Positions 20,959 to 34,734 of a stretch of 64,000 bases of DNA are shown here, piece after piece. The position numbers and the translations under genes were made by a program. Position 1 is the stretch's first letter, and every line of letters starts with the position of its first letter. This DNA is from Burkholderiales bacterium (GTDB taxonomy: Bacteria > Pseudomonadota > Gammaproteobacteria > Burkholderiales > Burkholderiaceae_C): the NCBI GenBank assembly GCA_013044035.1, contig JABEVE010000029.1, positions 62,001 through 126,000 of the forward strand, in the 5' to 3' direction. The notes under the pieces are model-generated. The model ran no database searches. It worked only from the letters and a program-made list of their open reading frames with translations, and had not been told where the DNA came from.

Positions 20959-22122
20959 ATGCCGCATGCCCCTGCCGTTCGACGTCGACTCGCCGTATTG
21001 GCCGCCCTGTTCGCACCGATGCTGTGCACCGCCACGGCGCAGGCTGCCGAGATGCGCGTGGTCATCGGTGTGGCGGTACCCCTGTCGGGGCCGCTCTCCG
21101 CCAGCGGCCAGGACGCCGTGAACGGCGTGCAACTGGCCATCGACAAACTCAACGCTGAGCATGCGCGCATTGCAGATCAGCCGGTGCGCTGGCTGATGGA
21201 CGCCGAGGACGATCAGGGCCTGCCCAACCAGGCCACCCTGGTGGCGCAGAAATTGGTGGACGAGCATGTGAACGGTGTCGTCGGCCACCAGACCTCGGGT
21301 TGCACCTTCCCTGCGGCTCGCATCTACAGCGCAGCGGGCATCCCGCAGATCACGCCATCATCCACCGACCCGAAAATCGCCCAGCAAGGCTACAAGACAT
21401 TTTTCCGCATGATTGCCAATGACGACGCGCTCGGCGCCGGCTTGGCCAACTATGCCGACCACACGCTCAAGGCCAAGCGTGTTGCGGTGGTGGACGACCG
21501 CACGGCCTACGGCGAAGGCGTCGCCGAGGTGTTTGCCACCACGGCGAAACGCGATGGCATGACGGTGGTGGATCGTGAATACACCGACGACAAGACCACG
21601 CAGTTTTCCGCCATTCTCACCCGCATCAGGGGCTTCCACCCGGATGTGGTGTTCTACGGCGGCATGTACAGCCAGGCCGGCCCGCTGTTGCGGCAGATGC
21701 GCCAGTTCGGCATGAAGGCCACGCTCATGGGGGGCGACGGCATTTGCGCGCCAGCCATGGCGACACTCGCTGGCCAGGCGGTCAATGGCACGATCTGCGC
21801 CCAGGGCGGGGTGCCCCTGAGCCGGTTGCCCAAAGGCCAGGCGTGGAAGGCCGATTACATTCAGCATTTCGGCCAGGGTGCTTTCCAGCTCTACTCGCCC
21901 TACGCCTATGACGCCACCATGGTGCTGGCCCATGCCATGATGAAGGCCCGATCTGCGGATCCCAAGGTTTACCTCCACGCCATCCGGGACGTGGACGACG
22001 ACGGCATCACCAAGTCACACATCCGTTTCACCTCGACCGGCGAGCTGGTGCATCCCAGCATCACCCTCTCGATGTTCGTGCACGGAAAGAAAATGCCCCT
22101 CGCGGTGGAACGCGTGAACTGA
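20959..22122 (+). CDS. Branched-chain amino acid-type ABC transporter substrate-binding protein
   Basis: Periplasmic binding protein of 387 residues in the LivK/Leu-Ile-Val-binding family. A signal peptide (RRRLAVLAALFAPMLCTATAQA) ends near residue 29. The mature domain starts IGVAVPLSGPLSASGQDAVNG, with IPQITPSSTDP and YSPYAYDATMVLAHAM as further family marks. It has its own GGAG ribosome site and a strong terminator, so it is a single-gene unit. No permease or ATPase gene is adjacent. The livHMGF set at 55.9-59.2 kb lacks a binding protein and is one possible partner; this is an inference. Confidence 0.93.
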   Translation: MPHAPAVRRRLAVLAALFAPMLCTATAQAAEMRVVIGVAVPLSGPLSASGQDAVNGVQLAIDKLNAEHARIADQPVRWLMDAEDDQGLPNQATLVAQKLVDEHVNGVVGHQTSGCTFPAARIYSAAGIPQITPSSTDPKIAQQGYKTFFRMIANDDALGAGLANYADHTLKAKRVAVVDDRTAYGEGVAEVFATTAKRDGMTVVDREYTDDKTTQFSAILTRIRGFHPDVVFYGGMYSQAGPLLRQMRQFGMKATLMGGDGICAPAMATLAGQAVNGTICAQGGVPLSRLPKGQAWKADYIQHFGQGAFQLYSPYAYDATMVLAHAMMKARSADPKVYLHAIRDVDDDGITKSHIRFTSTGELVHPSITLSMFVHGKKMPLAVERVN

Positions 22123-22275
22123 GTTGGCGGGGCGATGCCATCAGACGTCGACGGATTGCCCAGGAGTCGCCCAGCGCTTCGGACCATGTGACGGCGCCGA
22201 GCACAGGCCCAGTCCGTGGTGCTTGAGCGCAAGATGCCGGCCTCCAACGCAGCCCCGCAGCCGCTTTGAGTCCCG

Positions 22276-22314
22276 GCAAAAAGCCCGCTGGTGGTCGCTG
22301 AGCGGGCTTTTTGC
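22276..22314. terminator. Bidirectional intrinsic terminator
   Basis: A perfect 14-base stem, GCAAAAAGCCCGCT (22276-22289) with AGCGGGCTTTTTGC (22301-22314), around an 11-base loop. T-runs on both strands allow it to end the LivK-like gene from the left and the ATP synthase operon from the right. Confidence 0.93.
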
Positions 22315-22330
22315 GGGGACGGATGCCGAT

Positions 22331-22759
22331 TCAATGGGGCCGATTGCGCAGCTTGCGAATCGCGGCGAGTTGCGCGGCCAACATGGCAAGCTCGCCTTCG
22401 ACGACGGCAATGTCCTGGGCGTCCTTGGCGCTGGCGCGGTTGTCCTGCGCCAGCTTGAGGGCCTCCTGCGCCTTGGCTTCATCCAGATCCTTGCCACGGA
22501 TGGCGGTGTCGGCCAGGACCGTCACATGCTTGGGCTGGACTTCAAGCACGCCACCGGCGACGAAGACGAAATCGTCCTCGGTCCTGGTGCCGTCGGTGCG
22601 CTCGATGCGCACCGCGCCCGGCTTGATGCGGGTGATGAGGGGCGTGTGACCGGGCAGAATGCCGAGCTCGCCGGACTCACCCGGCAAGGCGACGAAGCGC
22701 GCCTGCCCGGAATAGATCAGCTCTTCGGCACTGACCACATCGACTTGAAAAGTGTTCAT
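22331..22759 (-). CDS. atpC: ATP synthase F1 epsilon subunit
   Basis: Subunit of 142 residues at the end of the operon. The N-terminal beta-sandwich begins [16 protein letters not shown] and contains [19 protein letters not shown]. The C-terminal helical hairpin ([15 protein letters not shown] onward) is the inhibitory part. The start chosen follows CGGAG; an upstream in-frame ATG would add 21 unlikely residues. It closes the F1 central stalk together with gamma. Confidence 0.96.
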   Translation of the reverse strand: MNTFQVDVVSAEELIYSGQARFVALPGESGELGILPGHTPLITRIKPGAVRIERTDGTRTEDDFVFVAGGVLEVQPKHVTVLADTAIRGKDLDEAKAQEALKLAQDNRASAKDAQDIAVVEGELAMLAAQLAAIRKLRNRPH

Positions 22760-22841
22760 GATGACTCCGGGTGTACCTCGGATTGCGCCTGCCTGCGAGG
22801 TCGGCGAGCGACCCGGCGGCAAGCACTGGCGAGCACAGCGA

Positions 22842-24257
<1,416 letters not shown>

Positions 24258-24293
24258 CTAGTTCTCCAATATGCAGTGATGGGTGGCAACGCC

Positions 24294-25172
24294 TCAGACG
24301 GCGGCTGCGCCCCCGACGATTTCAGACAATTCTTTGGTAATGGCAGCCTGACGGCTCTTGTTGTAGACCAATTGCAGTTCGCTGATCACGGTTTTGGCAT
24401 TGTCAGACGCTGCCTTCATCGCCACCATGCGGGCCGATTGCTCGCAAGCCATGTTCTCGGTCACGGCCTGATAGACCAGCGCTTCGATGTAGCGCACCAG
24501 CAGCGCATCGATCACCGGCTTGGCATCAGGCTCGTAGATGTAATCCCAGCTGTGCTGCTTGCGCTCAGCCTCGGAGGTGCGCATGGCCTGCTTGGACAGC
24601 GGGATGAGTTGTTCGACGCGCGGTTGCTGCTTCATGGTGTTGACGAAGCTGCTGAACGCGATGTGGATGGCATCGATCTCGCCGCGCTCATAAGCATCCA
24701 GCACCACTTTGACGGGGCCGATGAGCTTGTCCAGATGCGGTTTGTCGCCCATCTGCACCAACTGGGATACGACATGGACACCCAGGCGGTTGAAGAATTG
24801 CAAACCCTTGTTGCCAATGGCACAGGCCTGCACCGCAACGCCGTCAGCCTGCCAGTCCCTGATGTTCTGGGTCAGGGCACGCAAGATATTGGTGTTGAGG
24901 CCGCCGCACAGTCCCTTGTCGGTGGTCACCAGGATGACGCCCACCTTGCGCACCGGGCTGCGAGTCACCATGAAGGGGTGGCTGTACTCGGGGTTGGCTT
25001 GGCTGAGGTTGGCGGTCATGGAGCGCACCTTCTCGGCGTAAGGCCGGGCTGCACGCATGCGCTCCTGCGCCTTGCGCATTTTCGACGCAGCCACCATTTC
25101 CATGGCCTTCGTGATCTTGCGCGTGTTCTGCACGCTCTTGATCTTGACGCGAACTTCTTTCATGCCAGGCAT
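24294..25172 (-). CDS. atpG: ATP synthase F1 gamma subunit
   Basis: Central-shaft subunit of 292 residues. The N-terminal coiled-coil helix is [20 protein letters not shown] and the C-terminal helix ends [20 protein letters not shown]. The middle contains [12 protein letters not shown], the family signature. Gamma rotates inside the alpha-beta hexamer. The 119-base gap to atpA is the largest within the F1 part of the operon and holds nothing recognisable. Confidence 0.97.
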   Translation of the reverse strand: MPGMKEVRVKIKSVQNTRKITKAMEMVAASKMRKAQERMRAARPYAEKVRSMTANLSQANPEYSHPFMVTRSPVRKVGVILVTTDKGLCGGLNTNILRALTQNIRDWQADGVAVQACAIGNKGLQFFNRLGVHVVSQLVQMGDKPHLDKLIGPVKVVLDAYERGEIDAIHIAFSSFVNTMKQQPRVEQLIPLSKQAMRTSEAERKQHSWDYIYEPDAKPVIDALLVRYIEALVYQAVTENMACEQSARMVAMKAASDNAKTVISELQLVYNKSRQAAITKELSEIVGGAAAV

Positions 25173-25291
25173 GCAGGTTCTCCTTCAACCATGCGGCGCC
25201 ATGCGGTCGCAAGCAGCCGGACTGGCTCGGCGACCGGTGACGACGCGATCTGGGCACACATGGACTAGCTCAGGGTGGAGGGTGGAATGCA

Positions 25292-26848
25292 TCAATACGC
25301 GCCGTTCTTCTTGAATTCGGCGATGGCCGTTTTCAAGAGGGCTTCGTCGTCCTTGCCCAAGTCTTTCTTCGACTCGATGCTCTCCACCAGGGCGGCATGC
25401 TTGGACAGCAGATCGTTGTGCAAGCCCTTCTCGAAACCCAGCAACTGCTTGACGTCGACATCGTCGAGGTAGCCGTTGTTCACGGCATAGAGCGAAGCCG
25501 CGAGTTGCCACACCTGAACCGGCTGGTACTGGGGTTGCTTGAGCAGTTCGACCACGCGACGGCCGCGCTCGAGCTGGCGACGCGTGGCGTCGTCGAGGTC
25601 GGAGGCAAACTGGGCGAAGGCCGCGAGCTCACGGTACTGCGCCAGGTCGGTCCGAATACCACCTGACAGCTTCTTGATGATCTTGGTCTGTGCCGCCCCC
25701 CCCACGCGCGACACCGACACGCCGGCGTTGATGGCGGGGCGCACACCGGCGTTGAACAGATCGGTCTCAAGAAAAATCTGACCGTCGGTGATGGAGATCA
25801 CATTCGTCGGCACGAAGGCCGAAACGTCACCCGCCTGGGTTTCGATGATGGGCAGCGCGGTGAGCGAGCCGGTCCTACCCTTGACTTCGCCGTTGGTGAA
25901 TTTCTCGACATAGTCCTCGTTGACGCGGGCAGCGCGCTCGAGCAGACGGCTGTGCAGGTAGAACACGTCACCGGGGTAGGCTTCGCGACCCGGAGGGCGG
26001 CGCAACAGCAAGGAAATCTGGCGATAAGCCCAGGCCTGCTTGGTCAGGTCGTCATAGATCACCAGGGCATCGCGGCCGCGATCGCGGAAATACTCGCCCA
26101 TGGTGCAGCCGGAATAAGGCGCCAGGTACTGCATTGCAGCTGAGTCGGACGCCGTGGCGGCGACAACGATGGTGTAGTCCATCGCCCCATACTCTTGCAA
26201 TTTGCGCACGACATTCGCCACTGTCGAAGCCTTCTGGCCCACGGCGACATAGATGCAGATCAGGTCCTTGCCCTTCTGGCTGATGATGGCGTCCACCGCC
26301 ACCGCCGTCTTGCCGGTCTGGCGGTCACCGATGATCAGCTCGCGCTGGCCACGTCCGACCGGAACCATGGCATCGATCGCCTTGACCCCGGTTTGTACCG
26401 GCTGCGAGACCGATTTGCGCCAGATCACGCCAGGCGCGACCTTCTCGACCACGTCGGTCATCTTCGCGTTCACCGGGCCCTTGCCGTCGATGGGCACGCC
26501 CAGGGTGTTGACCACCCGGCCGATGAGTTCCGGGCCAACCGGGACGGACAAAATTTTCCCGGTGCACTTGACCGTGTCGCCTTCGGAGATGTGGCCGTAT
26601 TCACCCAGCACCACCGAGCCGACGGAATCACGCTCCAGGTTGAGTGCCAGGCCGAAGGTGGGTTGGCCGTCCTTGTTCGCCGGGAATTCGAGCATTTCGC
26701 CCTGCATCACGTCGGACAGGCCGTGCACGCGCACGATGCCGTCGGACACGGACACCACAGTGCCCTGATTTTTGACGTCTACGGCGGCACCAAGGCCCTC
26801 GATGCGGCTTTTGATGAGTTCGGAAATTTCTGCGGGATTGAGTTGCAT
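25292..26848 (-). CDS. atpA: ATP synthase F1 alpha subunit
   Basis: Non-catalytic nucleotide-binding subunit of 518 residues. The P-loop is GDRQTGKT, with [12 protein letters not shown] before it and the signature [17 protein letters not shown] near residue 370. The start [17 protein letters not shown] is standard; an in-frame extension of 47 residues would run through the atpH spacer and is rejected. Confidence 0.98.
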   Translation of the reverse strand: MQLNPAEISELIKSRIEGLGAAVDVKNQGTVVSVSDGIVRVHGLSDVMQGEMLEFPANKDGQPTFGLALNLERDSVGSVVLGEYGHISEGDTVKCTGKILSVPVGPELIGRVVNTLGVPIDGKGPVNAKMTDVVEKVAPGVIWRKSVSQPVQTGVKAIDAMVPVGRGQRELIIGDRQTGKTAVAVDAIISQKGKDLICIYVAVGQKASTVANVVRKLQEYGAMDYTIVVAATASDSAAMQYLAPYSGCTMGEYFRDRGRDALVIYDDLTKQAWAYRQISLLLRRPPGREAYPGDVFYLHSRLLERAARVNEDYVEKFTNGEVKGRTGSLTALPIIETQAGDVSAFVPTNVISITDGQIFLETDLFNAGVRPAINAGVSVSRVGGAAQTKIIKKLSGGIRTDLAQYRELAAFAQFASDLDDATRRQLERGRRVVELLKQPQYQPVQVWQLAASLYAVNNGYLDDVDVKQLLGFEKGLHNDLLSKHAALVESIESKKDLGKDDEALLKTAIAEFKKNGAY

Positions 26849-26897
26849 GGTGGCCTCGAGAGACTTAGGCGGTGACGGCTTGGACGGTCGGTGTTGA

Positions 26898-27443
26898 TCA
26901 GGCTGTGAGTGCAACGCGCATGGCGTCGAGTCGAGCGCGCACCGAGGTGTCGAGCACTTCGTCGCCCACGGTAACGCGCACACCGCCAATCAGCCCGGGA
27001 TTGATTTCGACACGGGGGTAGAGCTTGCAACCGAACTTGCGCTCGAGCGCGGGCAACAGAGCCTCGATCTGCGCCGGCTCCAGCGCGAAGGCGCTGCTGA
27101 TGACGGCCTCGGCACGGTGTTGCGAGGCATCCTTGAGCTGGTGAAACTGCTCGGCGATTTCAGGCAACGCGGCCAGGCGTCGATTTTCGAGCACCACCTG
27201 CAGCAAATTGCGCACGGCAGCGCCAGTTTGCTGCGGCAGGGCCGACAGCAGCAGGGTACCGAGCTTGTCGGCAGGGAGCTGCGGATCACTCGCGAGCGTT
27301 CGGATTTGTGGATCGCCCGCGATCAGGGCAAGTGCATGGAGCGACGCGGCGACATGCTCCAGCGACTCGGACGCGGGCTGGTTTTGCACAGCCTGGAAAA
27401 TCGCTTCTGCATAAGGCCGAGCGACGGTAGCGAGTTCAGCCAT
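26898..27443 (-). CDS. atpH: ATP synthase F1 delta subunit
   Basis: Peripheral-stalk subunit of 181 residues that joins F1 to the b subunits. The N-terminal [14 protein letters not shown] and the C-terminal [20 protein letters not shown] are family signatures. It lies 12 bases downstream of atpF and 49 upstream of atpA. Confidence 0.96.
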   Translation of the reverse strand: MAELATVARPYAEAIFQAVQNQPASESLEHVAASLHALALIAGDPQIRTLASDPQLPADKLGTLLLSALPQQTGAAVRNLLQVVLENRRLAALPEIAEQFHQLKDASQHRAEAVISSAFALEPAQIEALLPALERKFGCKLYPRVEINPGLIGGVRVTVGDEVLDTSVRARLDAMRVALTA

Positions 27444-27455
27444 GGCGGGCTCCGA

Positions 27456-27926
27456 TCACAGTTCGGCCTTGAGCCGGTCGAGCAAATCGGCGTGGACTTG
27501 CGCATTGACCTCGCGGTGCAAGATGGCCTCGGCACCCTTCACGGCCAGGCCGGCGACCTGATCACGCAAACTCTCGCGCGCTTTGATCAGTTGCTGGTCG
27601 GCCTCAGCCCTGGCCTGGGCAATGATGATCTCGCCCGCTTCCTCGGCTTTTTTGCGCGCATCTTCGATGATGGCTTGCGCACGGCGCTCGGCTTCAGCCA
27701 AGCGCTGCGCGCTCTCGTGATGCGAACGAGCAAGCTCCTGCTCGACCTCTTTGTTGGCCGAAGCCAACTCAGTCTTGGCGCGATCCGCCGCGGCCAAGCC
27801 GTCGGCGATTTTCTTGGCGCGCTCGTCCAATGCCTTGGTGATGGGTGGCCAGACGAACTTCGCCGTGAACCACGCCAACAGCAAGAACACCACGAGCTGC
27901 GCAATCAGTGTTGCGTCCAGATGCAT
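27456..27926 (-). CDS. atpF: ATP synthase F0 b subunit
   Basis: Subunit of 156 residues with one N-terminal membrane helix ([21 protein letters not shown]) and a long charged amphipathic coiled-coil rich in Ala, Glu, Arg and Lys (for example [20 protein letters not shown]). Two copies form the peripheral stalk. Position and length are standard. Confidence 0.96.
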   Translation of the reverse strand: MHLDATLIAQLVVFLLLAWFTAKFVWPPITKALDERAKKIADGLAAADRAKTELASANKEVEQELARSHHESAQRLAEAERRAQAIIEDARKKAEEAGEIIIAQARAEADQQLIKARESLRDQVAGLAVKGAEAILHREVNAQVHADLLDRLKAEL

Positions 27927-27972
27927 GGCGCTAACCTTTGCGTTGAATCAGTCGATGGGTGGTGCGCTGCAA

Positions 27973-29146
<1,174 letters not shown>

Positions 29147-29211
29147 GGGTAGATCTGTCGATTGAACGATCGCGGACACTAAATTCAATGGCCGATTCGA
29201 AGAGCACGGGC

Positions 29212-29727
29212 TCAGGATTGGAGCGTCTTGCTGCGCAGCTTGCCGCGCAAGACAAGGGCAATCCAGTACACCTGCAAGGTCGCCACCAGGCCCGCCAACA
29301 TCGCCGGCCAACTCAGGCCGGAAAGCAGGCGGGGCGCCAGGAGCAGAAGAACCACGGTCAGCGCAATTTTCAGCAGCTCACCAAAAGCAAACCCGAACAG
29401 CGCCAATGCAGGTTGCAACTTCACCAGCCAGGCACGCATGCCCCCGGCGAACAATGCGGCCGGCACCATGACCACCAGGCAACCGTACAAAGCCGACAGC
29501 GCGGCCGTAGAACCGGCGACGCCGTAGGCCGCGATCGCGATCACCGCGCCCGCCAAGGCCTGGAGTCCGACAACGGTCCACACCGAGACGCCTGGCTTGG
29601 CCAGCATCAACGCGCGCGCCTGCTCGCGTGTCAGCGGCTTGCGCTCGGCTTTGTCGGCATCGTCCTGCCAGGAATCGGAAGCTTGCACTTGTCTCACTTG
29701 ACCAGGGGATATTCGTTCGTCAGCCAT
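29212..29727 (-). CDS. atpI: ATP synthase subunit I
   Basis: First gene of the operon, 171 residues, with a charged N-terminal tail and four membrane helices (for example WTVVGLQALAGAVIAIAAYG and LLKIALTVVLLLLAPRLL). AtpI helps assemble the c-ring but is not part of the finished enzyme. The N-terminal region (ADERISPGQVRQVQ...) is longer than in E. coli. Confidence 0.9.
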   Translation of the reverse strand: MADERISPGQVRQVQASDSWQDDADKAERKPLTREQARALMLAKPGVSVWTVVGLQALAGAVIAIAAYGVAGSTAALSALYGCLVVMVPAALFAGGMRAWLVKLQPALALFGFAFGELLKIALTVVLLLLAPRLLSGLSWPAMLAGLVATLQVYWIALVLRGKLRSKTLQS

Positions 29728-29826
29728 ACGCGGCGCCGCCTGGGGCGGCTAAGCGGACAGATGCCAGACCGGATTCGTCGCTTCGTGCACTGTCGACCCA
29801 AACGCACTGTCGCGCAGCCGCCCACT

Positions 29827-29853
29827 CGTATATTTATGTTTGAGTTGTAACAA
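29827..29853 (-). promoter_or_regulatory. Candidate promoter of the ATP synthase operon
   Basis: On the minus strand TTGTTA (29848-29853) and TATACG (29827-29832) stand 15 bases apart in the only AT-rich part of the atpI upstream region, about 100 bases before its start. The spacing is shorter than ideal, so the assignment is weak. Confidence 0.3.
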
Positions 29854-29888
29854 TTCAGAGGTGAAACAAAGCAGCGGAAGTATACGGG

Positions 29889-30074
29889 ATGGCTTTCCCC
29901 GTTTCATCGCTTTCCAATGTCCCAAGCCTGGATTTGTTGGCCGTCAAGGTTTCCGAGGTCACAGCGCAACAGCCCCTGCCCCGCATGCTCGACATGGGCC
30001 TGGGCATGTTCGAATGCATGATCTCTCACCCGCGCATCCAAGGGATGGTCCCGAAGTTTGCTGCCCTTGAGTAG
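29889..30074 (+). CDS. Possible small protein, unknown
   Basis: A 61-codon frame (MAFPVSSLSNVPSLDLLAVK...) upstream of the CopD-like gene, ending 21 bases before it. Codon use looks like that of real genes here, with mostly G or C in third positions. A weak GGAAG lies about 10 bases before the ATG. No motif or membrane segment is visible. It may be a genuine small gene or a leader of the following gene. Confidence 0.35.
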   Translation: MAFPVSSLSNVPSLDLLAVKVSEVTAQQPLPRMLDMGLGMFECMISHPRIQGMVPKFAALE

Positions 30075-30095
30075 GGCACTGCCCCCGGAGATTCC

Positions 30096-30542
30096 ATGAA
30101 CAGCTTGATGATTTTTGCTCACTTGGTGGGCGCGATGGTCTGGATGGGCGGCATGGCCTTCGTCCTGTTGAGCCTCAGGCCCGCCGCCTTCGCCGAGTTG
30201 GAGCCGCCCTTGCGGCCACGCCTCGTGTTCGCGACTCTGCGGCGTTTCTTTCCTTTGGTCTGGATCAGCATTGCGCTGCTGCTGACCAGCGGGTTGTGGC
30301 TCATGCTGCAGACGGGTTTCGCCCAGGCTCCACCGGCGTGGCATGCCATGTTCGGCATCGGCTTGGTGATGATGGCGTTGTTCGGGCACCTCCATTTCGC
30401 GCCGTTCAAGCGCGCACGCCGTGCGGCAGCCGAACAGGACTGGAGCCGGGTGGCCCAGTCGCTGCAGCAGATCCACAAGCTGGTGGTGATCAATTTCACG
30501 CTCGGCTGGATTGCCATCGCGTTGGTTACGCTCTGGCACTGA
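30096..30542 (+). CDS. CopD-like four-helix membrane protein
   Basis: Integral membrane protein of 148 residues with four hydrophobic helices. The opening MIFAHLVGAMVWMGGMAFVLL is the conserved first helix of CopD-related proteins, with a histidine and a tryptophan. A later HKLVVINFTLGWIAIALVTLW forms the last helix. GGAG precedes the start. The relation to copper transport proteins is distant; haem or metal handling is a guess. It converges with hemB, with only 29 bases between their ends. Confidence 0.82.
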   Translation: MNSLMIFAHLVGAMVWMGGMAFVLLSLRPAAFAELEPPLRPRLVFATLRRFFPLVWISIALLLTSGLWLMLQTGFAQAPPAWHAMFGIGLVMMALFGHLHFAPFKRARRAAAEQDWSRVAQSLQQIHKLVVINFTLGWIAIALVTLWH

Positions 30543-30571
30543 GCACCGAAGCCAGGCGGCTTCGCGCCCCT

Positions 30572-31873
<1,302 letters not shown>

Positions 31874-32314
31874 ATGGTTTTCCTCTGGGTCAAGGCTCTG
31901 CACATCATTTTTGTCATGTCCTGGTTCGCCGGCCTGTTTTATCTACCTCGCATCTTCGTCAATCTGGCCATGGTGTCGCCCGGGAGCGAAGCCGAGCGTC
32001 AGCGCCTGCTGCTGATGGCCCGCAAGCTCTACCGCTTCATGACCATCCTGATGATTCCCGCCATCGGCTTCGGCCTGGTGCTATGGCTGTACTACGGCAT
32101 TGGCCTGCGCGGCCCTGGCAACGGCTGGATGCATGCCAAGCTGACCCTGGTGCTGGTGCTGCTGGGCTTCCACCATGCCTGTGCACGCGTGCTGCGCAAG
32201 TTCGAGCAGGGCCGCAACACCCGCAGCCACCTGTGGTTTCGATGGTTCAACGAGGTGCCCACCATCGCCATGTTCATCATCGTGCCCTTGGTCGTCATCA
32301 AGCCGTCGTTCTGA
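31874..32314 (+). CDS. hemJ: HemJ-like protoporphyrinogen oxidase / CopD-family membrane protein
   Basis: Four-helix membrane protein of 146 residues. LWVKALHIIFVMSWFAGLFY is the HemJ signature with the conserved His10, and GWMHAKLTLVLVLLGFHH carries the conserved Lys89. HemJ oxidises protoporphyrinogen IX in bacteria lacking HemG and HemY. The family motif after FYLPR is usually F-V-Y-H; here it is FVNL, so the protein is somewhat divergent. Its position opposite hemB supports a haem role. Confidence 0.82.
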   Translation: MVFLWVKALHIIFVMSWFAGLFYLPRIFVNLAMVSPGSEAERQRLLLMARKLYRFMTILMIPAIGFGLVLWLYYGIGLRGPGNGWMHAKLTLVLVLLGFHHACARVLRKFEQGRNTRSHLWFRWFNEVPTIAMFIIVPLVVIKPSF

Positions 32315-32325
32315 GCCGGCATGCG

Positions 32326-33459
32326 GTGAAGCACGCCCCTTCGGTGTTTTCGCGCTATGCGCTGGCGGCTTACTGGCTGCTGGTGCTGTACGCCAGCCTG
32401 TATCCCTTCTCCGGCTGGCGCTGGCAGGGTCTGAGTCCGCTCGACTTCGTCACCGCACCACTGCCGCGCTACCTCACCCTTGGCGACATCTGGCTCAACG
32501 TCGCCGGCTATCTGCCGCTCGGCCTGCTGGCGGCTGCCAGCCTGCGACCGCGATGGACGGGTTGGCGCGCCTGGCTGCTCGCATCCGTCGCATGCAGCCT
32601 GACGTCGTTCACGATGGAAACCTCCCAGGCCTTCCTGCCGGTGCGGGTGTCGTCCAATGTCGACTGGATCACCAACACACTGGGTGGCGTGCTGGGCGCG
32701 GCGCTGGCGGTGTGGCTGTTGCCGCGGCTGTCCCTCAGTCAGAGGGTGCGTCGACTGCGTGAGCGCTGGTTCGCGCGCGATGCCAGCCTCGGGCTGCTGC
32801 TGTTGGCGGCGTGGCCCCTGGCCCTGCTCTGGCCGCCTCCGGCGCTGTTCGCCACCGGCCAGGTGGCGGGCAGCCTGGCGCAAAGCCTGATCGACACCAG
32901 CCTGACCGCGCCCGATGTCACGGCCCCCTTCGCGCGCTGGTTCAATTCCGACGCCCTGCTGGCCCTGACCACGCCGCAGCCCATGGGTGCGCAGCAGCAG
33001 GTCTGGATTGCCGCGACCATGCTGATGGGAGTGCTGTGGGCCAGCGCGGCGCTGACCCGCAACGGGGCGCCACGGGTGCGCATCGGCCTGGCGCTGACAT
33101 TGGCCGGTTTGACGGCGATGAGCCTGTCGGCCGCGCTGGGCTTCGGCCCCGAGCACGCGCTGGCTTGGGCCACCCCCGCAGCCATCCGAGGTCTGACGCT
33201 GGGTCTGGTCATCGGCCTGCCGCTCACCCATCTGCCACGCCGGCTGTGTGCCGCGCTGGCGCTGATCGCGCTGATCTGCGGCCTGTGGTGGGTCAACCAG
33301 GCCGGGCCCGATCCGTATTACGCGCAAAATCTGCAAACCTGGAGCCAGGGACTGTTCATCCGCATGTTCGGCCTGCCCCAATGGTTGAGCTGGCTGTGGC
33401 CTTACACCGCCGGGCTCTATCTGCTGGGGCGCGTCGTGCGCCCTGGCGCAACAACCTGA
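32326..33459 (+). CDS. VanZ-like family membrane protein
   Basis: Membrane protein of 377 residues. The N-terminal half has the VanZ pattern: YASLYPFSGWRW, a helix with LGDIWLNVAGYLPLGLL, SFTMETSQAFLPVRVSSNVD and the TNTLGGVLGAAL helix. The C-terminal half adds further hydrophobic helices of unknown function. GTG at 32326 is the only start placed between the hemJ-like stop and the first helix; the nearby ATG runs into a stop. VanZ proteins confer low-level teicoplanin resistance in enterococci, but the role of this common Gram-negative branch is unknown. Confidence 0.85.
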   Translation: MKHAPSVFSRYALAAYWLLVLYASLYPFSGWRWQGLSPLDFVTAPLPRYLTLGDIWLNVAGYLPLGLLAAASLRPRWTGWRAWLLASVACSLTSFTMETSQAFLPVRVSSNVDWITNTLGGVLGAALAVWLLPRLSLSQRVRRLRERWFARDASLGLLLLAAWPLALLWPPPALFATGQVAGSLAQSLIDTSLTAPDVTAPFARWFNSDALLALTTPQPMGAQQQVWIAATMLMGVLWASAALTRNGAPRVRIGLALTLAGLTAMSLSAALGFGPEHALAWATPAAIRGLTLGLVIGLPLTHLPRRLCAALALIALICGLWWVNQAGPDPYYAQNLQTWSQGLFIRMFGLPQWLSWLWPYTAGLYLLGRVVRPGATT

Positions 33460-33471
33460 ACCCACGACCCC

Positions 33472-33813
33472 ATGAGCTACTACGCCCACCACATCTTTTT
33501 CTGCCTCAATCAGCGCGAGGGCGGCCGGTCCTGCTGCGCGGCGCGCGGTGCCGAGGCCGCGTTCGACCATTGCAAACAGGCGGTCAAAGCCGCCGGCCTG
33601 TCCGGCCCCGGCCAGGTGCGGGTGAATCGCGCCGGCTGCCTCGATCGCTGTGAGGAAGGCCCGGCCTGCGTGGTTTACCCCGAAGGGGTTTGGTACACCT
33701 ATGTGGATGAGCAGGACATCGACGAAATCGTCGAGCGCCACCTCAAGGCCGGCCAAGTGGTTGAGCGCCTGCTGCTGCCCGACATGGCGCCAGTCTCGAC
33801 CCCCACACCATGA
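33472..33813 (+). CDS. Thioredoxin-like [2Fe-2S] ferredoxin
   Basis: Protein of 113 residues resembling thioredoxin-fold [2Fe-2S] ferredoxins and the NuoE C-terminal domain. Cluster cysteines are Cys11, Cys21 or Cys22, Cys56 and Cys60, the last two in NRAGCLDRCEEGP. It may act in electron transfer or in cluster delivery. The stop overlaps the next gene by four bases (ATGA). Confidence 0.9.
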   Translation: MSYYAHHIFFCLNQREGGRSCCAARGAEAAFDHCKQAVKAAGLSGPGQVRVNRAGCLDRCEEGPACVVYPEGVWYTYVDEQDIDEIVERHLKAGQVVERLLLPDMAPVSTPTP

Positions 33814-34493
33814 ATCGCAACACGCAGCGCGAGCGCATTGCGGGTCCGGTGGGCTGGATCGAGGTGGCGATCGACACCCCGGCGCAACCGCCTTGCGGCT
33901 TGGCACTGATCGCCCACCCCCACCCCCTGCACGGCGGCACGCTGGACAACAAAGTGGCGCAGACCCTCGCTCGCGCCTGGCTGCAGCTGGGTTACTGCAC
34001 CGTGCGGCCGAATTTTCGCGGGGTCGGCGCCAGCGAGGGCAGCTATGACGCCGGGCGCGGCGAGACGCAAGACCTGCGCGCCCTGGTAAACCACTACAGC
34101 GCCACCCTGGCGGCGCAGCTCGAGCTGCAAGCCACAGCGCTGCCGCTGGCTCTCGCCGGGTTTTCCTTCGGCGCCTTCGTCGCTGCGCAACTCGCCCAAA
34201 CGATGCGCGCTGAGAACCGCGGCATCGACCATCTCACACTGGTGGGCCCGGCGGTGGTCAACTTTTCCGTGCCAGTCCTGCGGCAGGGCGATGGCACGCA
34301 ACTGGCCGAACGCGTGCTCGTTATCCACGGCGAACAAGACGATGTGGTCCCGCTCAGCGCCGTGCTCGACTGGGCACGGCCGCAGCAGCAGCCGGTCCTG
34401 GTGATGCCCGGGGCCGGACATTTCTTCCACGGCCTGCTCACGCCACTCAAAGAGTGGGTCTCCACCTGGCATGGCAGCACGAACAGCGATTGA
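33810..34493 (+). CDS. Alpha/beta-fold hydrolase
   Basis: Hydrolase of 227 residues. The nucleophile elbow is GFSFGAF, the oxyanion region is IAHPHPLHGGTLDNKV, and the acid and histidine are in VIHGEQDDVVPL and MPGAGHFFHG. This HPHP...GGT type is widespread in proteobacteria beside small ferredoxin genes. The substrate is unknown. It is translationally coupled to the ferredoxin gene. Confidence 0.88.
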   Translation: MNRNTQRERIAGPVGWIEVAIDTPAQPPCGLALIAHPHPLHGGTLDNKVAQTLARAWLQLGYCTVRPNFRGVGASEGSYDAGRGETQDLRALVNHYSATLAAQLELQATALPLALAGFSFGAFVAAQLAQTMRAENRGIDHLTLVGPAVVNFSVPVLRQGDGTQLAERVLVIHGEQDDVVPLSAVLDWARPQQQPVLVMPGAGHFFHGLLTPLKEWVSTWHGSTNSD

Positions 34494-34734
34494 TCCGGCC
34501 TCGCACTGCGCAGCGTCAGCAGGCATCCTTGCCGGGGACACAGGCCGATGCAATTTCGTCAACCCCAGGTGAACAATTTCACCGGCGCCGCACTCCAAAT
34601 CGACATTCTTTTTAACGGCTTGTCATGTGTGGCGCTGCTATGGTGCGCAGTGTCACGACCCTGCCGCAGCGGGTCGCCGCAGCCGGCCCACCCGGCCGCC
34701 TTGTTCAACTGTTTCCATCTTTCTCACCCGAACC

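Noticed and set aside
19100-21016. Minus-strand open frame of 638 codons opposite purH and ruvC
   Set aside because: It overlaps two complete housekeeping genes and shows no family features.
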